Source of the DNA: Caryophanales bacterium UBA5632
GTDB taxonomy: Bacteria; Bacillota_I; Bacilli_A; Izemoplasmatales; Hujiaoplasmataceae
Assembly: GCA_002421405.1 (NCBI GenBank)
Contig: DIJY01000024.1
Location: 1 to 5,858 of the forward strand
DNA: 5,858 nt
Direction: 5' to 3'
Below the pieces are notes generated by a model. It was given only the letters and a program-made list of their open reading frames with translations. It ran no database searches and was not told the origin of the DNA. The position numbers and the translations under genes are program-made. This document shows, piece after piece, positions 1 to 5,306 of this stretch; the first letter of the stretch is position 1; each line of letters begins with the position of its first letter.

Positions 1-60
1 CTACTAACATCTTATCATTTCAAAAGTTAAAAAATCTGTTTCTCTTTTATAATATTACTA
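1..60. other. AT-rich non-coding end downstream of fabZ
   Basis: No gene can be supported in these 60 bases. On the minus strand the region has a run of six T (29-34) but no GC-rich stem before it, so an intrinsic terminator cannot be claimed. An 8-bp palindrome TAATATTA (50-57) and a 5-bp AAAAG/CTTTT pairing (22-26 with 44-48) are the only symmetric elements seen and are within chance for such AT-rich DNA. Whether the operon ends here or continues off the left edge is open. Confidence 0.6.
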
Positions 61-486
61 TTAGCCAACAGAAAATGAAAATGTTGCTTCACAGGCGATT
101 TCATCGCCGACCTTCGCAACCGCAGATCCAAATCCAAAACGACCACGCATGCGAGTAATTTCTACTTCTAATCTTAAGGTTTCTCCCGGTAATACTTTTC
201 TTCTGAACTTCGCTTTTTCAATGCCAGTAAAAAATACTAATTTCCCAGCATAGGCAGGATCTGATAACAAAACGATCGCTCCCATTTGTGCGAGTGATTC
301 TGTAATCAAGACACCCGGCATCACTGGAAAATCAGGAAAATGGCCTTTAAAGTAAAATTCATCTTCGCGAACATGTTTTAATCCGACACCCGTTTTTAAA
401 GGAACGTATTCTAAGACTTCATCAACAAATAAAAACGGGTCACGGTGCGGAATAATTTGCTTGATTTGTTCTAAATTAAGTTTCAT
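61..486 (-). CDS. fabZ: 3-hydroxyacyl-ACP dehydratase
   Basis: Known role: removes water from 3-hydroxyacyl-ACP to give trans-2-enoyl-ACP, the substrate of FabK. Seen: a single hot-dog domain of 141 residues, normal for FabZ. It carries IPHRDPFLFVDEV at 12-24, catalytic His49 in GHFPDFPVMPGVL, and catalytic Glu63 in ITESLAQMGA; the spacing (His-X13-Glu) is that of FabZ. The Asp after PHR is where many FabZ proteins have Tyr. There is no sign of the FabA isomerase type, so unsaturated fatty acid synthesis, if any, is not explained by this gene alone. The start is ATG with AGGAGG four bases upstream; it overlaps the fabF stop as ATGA, which suggests translational coupling. It is the last FAS gene visible in the operon; 60 bases of non-coding DNA follow. 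Confidence 0.97.
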   Translation of the reverse strand: MKLNLEQIKQIIPHRDPFLFVDEVLEYVPLKTGVGLKHVREDEFYFKGHFPDFPVMPGVLITESLAQMGAIVLLSDPAYAGKLVFFTGIEKAKFRRKVLPGETLRLEVEITRMRGRFGFGSAVAKVGDEIACEATFSFSVG

Positions 487-1727
487 AGGACCTCCTCATA
501 TCTTTTAAATATTAAGGCGGCGTTTTGTCCTCCAAAACCAAGATTAACGTTCATTGCGTACTTTATATCTCTTTTTTTAGGAATATTCGGCGTATAATCC
601 AAATCACAATCGGGATCTGGCGTTTTATAATTGATAGTTGGTGGAACAATTCCATGTCTCATTGCTTCAATACATACAATGGATTCAATTGCTCCGGTAG
701 CGCCTAAGGCGTGACCGGTCATTGATTTAGTCGAACTAATTGAAACTTTTTTTGCATACTCACCAAAGGTTTTCTTAAACCCTAACGTCTCAATTTTATC
801 ATTCAGAGAAGTTGATGTTCCATGAGCATTGATATAACCAATCTCTTCCGGTAAAATATTCGCATCTTTTATCGCTAAACGCATACATACATTAATACCT
901 TCGGCTGATTCATCTGGCGCAGTCATATGAAACGCATCCGATGTTGAACCATAGCCAACGATTTCAGCGATGATGGTCGCGCCTCTAGATATAGCGTGTT
1001 CATAGTCTTCTAATATCATAATTCCCGACCCTTCCGCAATGACAAACCCATTGCGGTTTAAATCAAATGGCATCGATGAATTTGAGGGTTCGTTATTCGG
1101 CGATAAGGCTCGCATCGAAGCAAACCCGCCAACCCCTAAGACATTAACCGGAGCTTCTGCTCCACCAGCAAAGGCGACATCAATATAGCCATCTCTGATA
1201 TAACGAAATGCTTCACCTATTGAATTAGTTCCTGCAGAACAAGCTGTGACAACGGGTAAATTGGGTCCTTTTGCTTGAAAGCGAATGGAAATATGTCCCC
1301 CGATAAGATTGACTATCGAATTCGGAATAAAGAAGGGAGACATCCGGTCCATCCCTTTTAAACAAGCAATCGATGATTCTTCCCAAATGGTATTTAATCC
1401 ACCAATGCCGGATGCGACAAACGTTCCAAAACGGTAGGGATCAACACTCTCTGGCGTTAATTTCGATTGATCGTATGCCTCTTGTGCGGCACATAACGCT
1501 AACTGAATGACGCGGTCGAGTTTTCTCGCTTCTCTTGGATTAATCACTTTCAAAGGATCAAAGTTTTTAATTTCACCCGCCATTTTGATTTTTGAGTTTT
1601 CCGTATCAAATAAGGTAATAAAATCAATCCCATTTTTACCGATTGCTAAAGCGTTCCAAGTTTCTTCAACGCTGTTTCCAACCGAAGTCAAAGCACCCAT
1701 TCCCGTAATTACAACTCTTCTTTTCAT
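483..1727 (-). CDS. fabF: 3-oxoacyl-ACP synthase II (KAS II)
   Basis: Known role: elongating condensation of acyl-ACP with malonyl-ACP, releasing CO2. Seen: 414 residues from the chosen start. The catalytic residues are Cys163 (TACSAGT), His302 (NAHGTST), Lys334 (SSTKSMTGH) and His339, matching E. coli FabF (163, 303, 335, 340) almost number for number. DAFHMTAP and the gatekeeper region NLGFGGQN are FabF-like and unlike FabB. The start is ATG at 1727 (MKRRVVITGMG); an ATG four codons earlier is in frame, but it would lie within the GGAGGAG ribosome binding site, and no better site lies upstream of it. The stop is TGA, overlapping the fabZ ATG (ATGA), which shows that TGA is a stop in this organism; the protein already ends in a normal place. 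Trp codons are TGG. No defects are seen. Confidence 0.97.
   Translation of the reverse strand: MKRRVVITGMGALTSVGNSVEETWNALAIGKNGIDFITLFDTENSKIKMAGEIKNFDPLKVINPREARKLDRVIQLALCAAQEAYDQSKLTPESVDPYRFGTFVASGIGGLNTIWEESSIACLKGMDRMSPFFIPNSIVNLIGGHISIRFQAKGPNLPVVTACSAGTNSIGEAFRYIRDGYIDVAFAGGAEAPVNVLGVGGFASMRALSPNNEPSNSSMPFDLNRNGFVIAEGSGIMILEDYEHAISRGATIIAEIVGYGSTSDAFHMTAPDESAEGINVCMRLAIKDANILPEEIGYINAHGTSTSLNDKIETLGFKKTFGEYAKKVSISSTKSMTGHALGATGAIESIVCIEAMRHGIVPPTINYKTPDPDCDLDYTPNIPKKRDIKYAMNVNLGFGGQNAALIFKRYEEVL
491..496 (-). promoter_or_regulatory. ribosome binding site of fabZ
   Basis: AGGAGG (followed by T) on the minus strand, inside the last codons of fabF, 4 bases before the fabZ ATG. It is a near-perfect match to the 16S rRNA tail, so fabZ can recruit ribosomes itself as well as by coupling through the ATGA overlap. 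Confidence 0.8.
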
Positions 1728-1730
1728 ATG

Positions 1731-1737
1731 CTCCTCC
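1731..1737 (-). promoter_or_regulatory. ribosome binding site of fabF
   Basis: GGAGGAG on the minus strand, in the 11-base gap between the fabG stop and the ATG at 1727. The GGAGG core is 5 bases from that ATG. An in-frame ATG at 1739 overlaps this site at its first G and is therefore not the preferred start. Confidence 0.8.
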
Positions 1738-1738
1738 A

Positions 1739-2482
1739 TTACATCACTATTCCGCCGTCAACTTCAAGCACATGTCCCGTAATATATCCCGCTTTTGGAC
1801 TCGCTAGAAAAGCGACGCTTTGAGCAACTTCTAAAACGGATCCAAATCGTTTTAAAGGAATTCCTTGTTTCCATGATTCAACGGTTTCAAAAGGTAAATT
1901 AGCCGTCATTGCCGTTTCAATAAATCCAGGTGCTACTGCATTAACCGTCACGCCTCTTGAAGCAATTTCTCTGGCAAGCGCTTTTGTCAAACCAATGACA
2001 CCGGCCTTTGCTGCACTATAATTCGTTTGTCCAGCATTGCCCATCACACCTGAAACGGAAGTAATATTTACAATTCTACCTTGATCGGCTTTTAATATAT
2101 ATTTTAAAGCGTGTTTGCACATGTTCCAAACACCCTTTAAATTCGTATTAATGACCTTATCAAACTGTTCTTCCGTCATGCGTAACATCAAGTTATCTGC
2201 GACAATTCCAGCGTTATTGACCAAGATATTCACTCCGCCAAATTGATCAATCGCGGCTTGAACAAGTTTTTTTGCATCCTCAAAATTGCCAACATCCGCT
2301 TGTACCGCAATTGCTTTTTGGCCCATTGCTTCAATTTCTTTGACTAAAGCAAGTGCCTTTTCAGCGCTAGTATTGTAGTTGATGACGATATCGCAACCTT
2401 GCGTTGCTAGTTCGAGTGAGATTGCTCTCCCAATTCCAATTGCGCCACCGGTCACAATGGCAATTCTATTCAATGAATCCAT
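1739..2482 (-). CDS. fabG: 3-oxoacyl-ACP reductase
   Basis: Known role: NADPH-dependent reduction of 3-ketoacyl-ACP to 3-hydroxyacyl-ACP, the first reduction of the cycle. Seen: a classical short-chain dehydrogenase of 247 residues with the nucleotide motif TGGAIGIG (11-18), NNAG at 89-92, and the tetrad Asn114, Ser142, Tyr155 and Lys159 (YSAAK). PGFIETAMT and the C-terminal ITGHVLEVDGG are also typical of FabG. Position 15 is Ile; FabG enzymes usually have Arg here, a residue that contacts the NADPH phosphate. The NYNTS stretch after the second beta strand still resembles NADPH-type enzymes. The ATG lies inside the fabD 3' end (17-base overlap), with a diffuse GGA-rich upstream region and no clean AGGAGG, so translation is probably coupled to fabD. 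The SDR family is broad, but the operon and the close resemblance to B. subtilis FabG settle the assignment. Confidence 0.95.
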   Translation of the reverse strand: MDSLNRIAIVTGGAIGIGRAISLELATQGCDIVINYNTSAEKALALVKEIEAMGQKAIAVQADVGNFEDAKKLVQAAIDQFGGVNILVNNAGIVADNLMLRMTEEQFDKVINTNLKGVWNMCKHALKYILKADQGRIVNITSVSGVMGNAGQTNYSAAKAGVIGLTKALAREIASRGVTVNAVAPGFIETAMTANLPFETVESWKQGIPLKRFGSVLEVAQSVAFLASPKAGYITGHVLEVDGGIVM

Positions 2483-3416
2483 GAAATTCCAACCATCCTT
2501 TTACATTCTCCAGATCACTCACCGAATCAAGATTGATGGTGATTGCTTCTGGATTTATTTTTTTGACGAAAGCTGATAAAGTCGCTTTCGGTCCAATTTC
2601 AATAAAATGCGTAATGCCTTGATTCATCATGTTTTTGATGATTGCTTCAAATCGCACTGGCGAAACTAAATGCGCCGGTAAATAGTCAATGATTTCAGAA
2701 GTTTGATACGGAAGTCCAGTGACGTTGCTATAGAGGGGATAGAGGGGAGATTGCGCTTTATAGCCTGATAGCACCGCTTTTAGTCGTTCAGCCGCTAAAG
2801 ACATGAGCGGTGAATGAAATGCACCAGAAACGTTTAAAATAACGGTACGCTTCGCTCCTGCAGTCTTGCATGCATCACATGCTGATAAGACTGCTTCTTT
2901 TTCACCGCTAATAACTAATTGACCCGGGCAGTTATAGTTGGCACAAACAACGGTGCCTATGTTTTTTGAAATCTCCTCACAAATCGATTCTATAACCTTT
3001 GTATCCAGTCCTAGAATCGCTGCCATTGAACCTGGTATTTTTGAAGAACAACTCTGCATCGCTTTCGCTCTTTCAAAAACCAACGACATGGTCTGTTGAA
3101 AATCAAAGACTTTAGCGACATGAAGGGCACTATATTCACCTAAACTAAATCCAGCAATGGCTTTCGGTACTATTTTTGTTTCACAAGCTAACACTTTGTA
3201 GGCAAGAATCGATTGAAGCACAATTGCGGGTTGAGCATAGAAGGTATCATTGATGCGATCATCCGTCGCTTCAATGATTTCCATCAGATTAAACCCGCCA
3301 ATCAATGATATTTCATTCACATATTTGATTAAACGCGGATCATACTTCACCCAATCCAATCCGATATGTGGGTATTGATTTCCTTGTCCGGCAAAAAGAA
3401 TTGCTAGCGAGCCCAT
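2466..3416 (-). CDS. fabD: malonyl-CoA:ACP transacylase
   Basis: Known role: moves malonyl from CoA to the phosphopantetheine arm of ACP, supplying FabH and FabF. Seen: 316 residues, normal for the family (E. coli about 309). It has the N-terminal FAGQGNQ with oxyanion-hole Gln11, nucleophile Ser91 in GFSLGEYSA, Arg116 (binds the malonyl carboxylate), and catalytic His201 in GAFHSPLM. The residue before the nucleophile is Phe where E. coli has His. At the position of E. coli Gln250 (the residue before LxxPVR) there is His249. Residues 224-229 are PLYPLY, encoded by a perfect 9-bp tandem duplication. The ATG start fits the family N-terminus; its ribosome binding site is only GAGG, 11 bases upstream inside the last codons of fabK. 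The 3' end overlaps fabG by 17 bases. The variant residues do not remove the Ser-His dyad, so it should be active. Confidence 0.95.
   Translation of the reverse strand: MGSLAILFAGQGNQYPHIGLDWVKYDPRLIKYVNEISLIGGFNLMEIIEATDDRINDTFYAQPAIVLQSILAYKVLACETKIVPKAIAGFSLGEYSALHVAKVFDFQQTMSLVFERAKAMQSCSSKIPGSMAAILGLDTKVIESICEEISKNIGTVVCANYNCPGQLVISGEKEAVLSACDACKTAGAKRTVILNVSGAFHSPLMSLAAERLKAVLSGYKAQSPLYPLYSNVTGLPYQTSEIIDYLPAHLVSPVRFEAIIKNMMNQGITHFIEIGPKATLSAFVKKINPEAITINLDSVSDLENVKGWLEFHGFIE
2730..2747 (-). repeat. 9-bp tandem duplication within fabD
   Basis: The plus-strand unit atagagggg occurs twice with no mismatch and no gap. It is a multiple of three and is read as Pro-Leu-Tyr twice (fabD residues 224-229), just before the conserved SNVTG segment. 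The frame is kept. Confidence 0.85.
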
Positions 3417-3419
3417 CAG

Positions 3420-4352
3420 TTACATTACCTCAAGCGTATCTTTGAATTGATTAACACCATCAAATAATTCAGAAAAAACTTGTTTCATCGGTTTAATTGC
3501 TTTAATCAAACCAGAAATTTGTCCGGCCATGAAAGAACCGTTTTCTTTATCGCCATCAAAAACAGCTTTGCGCAAGGATCCTAATGTCAGTTTTTCAAGT
3601 TCTTCAAGCGTTGCGCCATCTTTTGACATCGCTAAATAATGATTGGCCATTGGATTTTTTAAAACTCGAACCGGCGCACCGGTTTGTCTTCCGGTCACAA
3701 CCGTTGAAGTATCACGTGCATCAATAATCATTTGTTTGTAATTGTCATGAATTGGGCATTCGATGGTCGTTAGAATAATCGTTCCAACTTGAACGCCTTT
3801 TGCGCCTAACGCAAAAGCGGCTAACACCCCTCTTTGGTCTGCGATACCGCCCGCAGCGATGACAGGAATTTTGACACTGTCAACGATTTGAGGAACGAGT
3901 GCAAAAGTCGTTAATTCTCCAATATGGCCGCCTGATTCTGTTCCTTCGGCGATGACTGCGTCTGCGCCAGCTCTTTCGACTCTTTGAGCTAAAGCAACAC
4001 TGGGAACCACGGGAATGACTTTAATCCCGGATTTCTTCCAATCTTCCATATAAATTCCAGGATTTCCAGCACCGGTTGTGACAACTGATACTTTTTCCTC
4101 GATGACAACTTTGGCAATTGCTGGGGCATGAGGACTCATTAACATGATATTGACGCCAAACGGTTTATCCGTCAATTCACGACATTTTCTAATTTCAGTT
4201 CTAACCCACTCGGCGTCATATCCGCCGGCACCAATTAGACCAAATCCGCCTGCGTTTGAAACGGCAGATGCTAAAATGGCATTTGCTATATTCGCCATGC
4301 CCCCTTGTATCAAAGGATATTTTGAATTCAATATTTCCGTAATGTTTTTCAT
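3420..4352 (-). CDS. fabK: enoyl-ACP reductase II (FMN-dependent, FabK type)
   Basis: Known role: reduces trans-2-enoyl-ACP to acyl-ACP, the last step of each elongation cycle; FabK is a flavin TIM-barrel enzyme unrelated to FabI and insensitive to triclosan. Seen: QGGMAN near the N-terminus, FGVNIMLMSP, VVTTGAGNPG, IPVVPSVALA, AEGTESGGHIG (with the His that matches pneumococcal His144), IPVIAAGGIAD and GVQVGT, the phosphate/FMN-binding end of the barrel. Length is 310 residues against about 324 in Streptococcus pneumoniae. Two ATGs occur in tandem; the second (4352) is chosen because AGGAGG sits 5 bases before it but only 2 before the first (4355), and FabK proteins usually begin MK. The related nitronate monooxygenases share the fold, but the close pneumococcal FabK match and the operon position between fabH and fabD favour FabK strongly. 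Three bases separate it from fabD. Confidence 0.95.
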   Translation of the reverse strand: MKNITEILNSKYPLIQGGMANIANAILASAVSNAGGFGLIGAGGYDAEWVRTEIRKCRELTDKPFGVNIMLMSPHAPAIAKVVIEEKVSVVTTGAGNPGIYMEDWKKSGIKVIPVVPSVALAQRVERAGADAVIAEGTESGGHIGELTTFALVPQIVDSVKIPVIAAGGIADQRGVLAAFALGAKGVQVGTIILTTIECPIHDNYKQMIIDARDTSTVVTGRQTGAPVRVLKNPMANHYLAMSKDGATLEELEKLTLGSLRKAVFDGDKENGSFMAGQISGLIKAIKPMKQVFSELFDGVNQFKDTLEVM

Positions 4353-4357
4353 CATTT

Positions 4358-4363
4358 CCTCCT
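4358..4363 (-). promoter_or_regulatory. ribosome binding site of fabK
   Basis: A full AGGAGG on the minus strand. Its first two bases belong to the TAG stop of fabH. Two ATGs follow, 2 and 5 bases downstream; the second has the more workable spacing and decides the fabK start. Confidence 0.8.
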
Positions 4364-5291
4364 AAAGGGTAATAATTGCGGAACCAAAGGTGAATCCACC
4401 GCCAAAACCGGTTAATAAAGCTCGTCTTTTTTGATTGGATGGATTTTTTTCTAAGTACTCATCCAAAGCGATGATAATCGATGCGGCGGATGTGTTGCCA
4501 TAATCACGAATATTTAAGTAAAATTTATCCATCGGAATCTCCATCGACTTGGACACATATTGTATGATACGAATATTCGCTTGATGCGGAATAAAAATAT
4601 CAATATCAGATTGTTTCAATTTCGCTAAAGATAAAATCTTTTGAATACTTTCCTCAACGACATTGACTGCAAAGGCATATACTTTTTTTCCGTCCATGGC
4701 AATGCGGTTATTTTTAACCGTTAAGACAAGATCTTTATCAGGATAGGATGCATTATAGAAACAAGCTGATTCATCGCCTCGTTCAATAATCATTGCGCCG
4801 GCTCCGTCGCCAAATAAAACGCACGTGTTTCGATCGGTGTAATCAACGAGTTTCGTCAATGTTTCAGCACCGATGACCAACGCTGCTTTAAACTTGTTGG
4901 TTTGGATCAGCGTTGAAGCGATTTCTAATGCATAGATAAAGCCAGTACATGCGGCATTAATATCAAATGCCATGATGTGTTTATGAGATAATCCGATTTT
5001 TCCTTGAATAAAATTCGATGTTGAAGGGGTTTGTTGATCCCCTGAAATCGTCGCTGTGATAATTAAATCGATATTGTTAATATCGTATCCAATTTTTTGA
5101 ATCGCTGCTAAAGCAGCGTTCGCTGCCATATCGCTCGTGGTCTCAAATTCAGCGACATGGCGATGAATGATCCCCGTTCTTGTTTCTATCCATTCTGAGG
5201 TTGTATCGACGATTTTTTCTAAATCCGAGTTTGATAAGATTTTTTTGGGAAGATATCTCCCTGTCGATACGACTTTGATTAATGTATTCAA
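4362..5291 (-). CDS. fabH: 3-oxoacyl-ACP synthase III (KAS III)
   Basis: Known role: condenses an acyl-CoA primer with malonyl-ACP to start fatty acid synthesis. Seen: a thiolase-fold protein of 309 residues with the KAS III triad Cys115 (in DINAACTGF), His236 (HQANIRI) and Asn266 (GNTSAAS), the EWIETRTGI motif near residues 33-41, GDGAGA at 161-166, and a C-terminal GFGGGFTFGS. The start is TTG: an AAGGAG site lies 9 bases upstream, the next in-frame ATG is at residue 55, and the TTG start gives the usual family N-terminus (ending in TGRYLP). Compared with E. coli FabH from memory, it lacks about 11 residues between GDGAGA and the following MDGKKVY segment, and Thr88 stands where E. coli has Phe87. 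The His-Asn pair and Cys mark it as KAS III and not KAS I/II. The TAG stop is part of the fabK ribosome binding site. Confidence 0.96.
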   Translation of the reverse strand: MNTLIKVVSTGRYLPKKILSNSDLEKIVDTTSEWIETRTGIIHRHVAEFETTSDMAANAALAAIQKIGYDINNIDLIITATISGDQQTPSTSNFIQGKIGLSHKHIMAFDINAACTGFIYALEIASTLIQTNKFKAALVIGAETLTKLVDYTDRNTCVLFGDGAGAMIIERGDESACFYNASYPDKDLVLTVKNNRIAMDGKKVYAFAVNVVEESIQKILSLAKLKQSDIDIFIPHQANIRIIQYVSKSMEIPMDKFYLNIRDYGNTSAASIIIALDEYLEKNPSNQKRRALLTGFGGGFTFGSAIITL

Positions 5292-5300
5292 TCTAGTAAT

Positions 5301-5306
5301 CTCCTT
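5301..5306 (-). promoter_or_regulatory. ribosome binding site of fabH
   Basis: AAGGAG on the minus strand, whose first two bases are the end of the accA stop codon TAA. It lies 9 bases before the TTG start of fabH and is the main reason for accepting that non-ATG start. Confidence 0.8.

Noticed and set aside
1..10. ATG on the minus strand at 10-8 as the start of a further operon gene
   Set aside because: Only three codons are visible before the edge and no ribosome binding site precedes it.
20..36. FabT- or FapR-like operator near the fabZ end
   Set aside because: The AT-rich stretch is not palindromic in the way those operators are, and it lies downstream of the operon rather than at a promoter.
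22..48. Possible terminator after fabZ (AAAAG/CTTTT pairing and a T run)
   Set aside because: The stem is only five weak base pairs and the T run lies in the loop rather than after the stem.
48..53. Perfect TATAAT on the plus strand as a -10 box
   Set aside because: No acceptable -35 element lies at the right distance, it would only drive antisense RNA into fabZ, and such hexamers are expected by chance in this AT-rich stretch.
525..707. Plus-strand open frame opposite fabF
   Set aside because: It lies entirely antisense to a well-conserved gene, has no family resemblance and no ribosome site that I can see.
1728..1739. In-frame upstream ATG giving fabF four extra residues (MEEH)
   Set aside because: The codons after it are the GGAGGAG ribosome binding site of the next ATG, and catalytic residue numbering fits E. 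coli FabF from the later start.
1507..1782. Plus-strand open frame opposite the fabF/fabG junction
   Set aside because: Antisense shadow of two conserved genes; its composition simply mirrors them.
2379..2576. Plus-strand open frame opposite the fabG/fabD overlap
   Set aside because: Antisense to the conserved ends of two genes, with no recognisable protein features.
4144..4365. Plus-strand open frame opposite the 5' end of fabK
   Set aside because: Antisense to conserved FabK sequence and without any family match.
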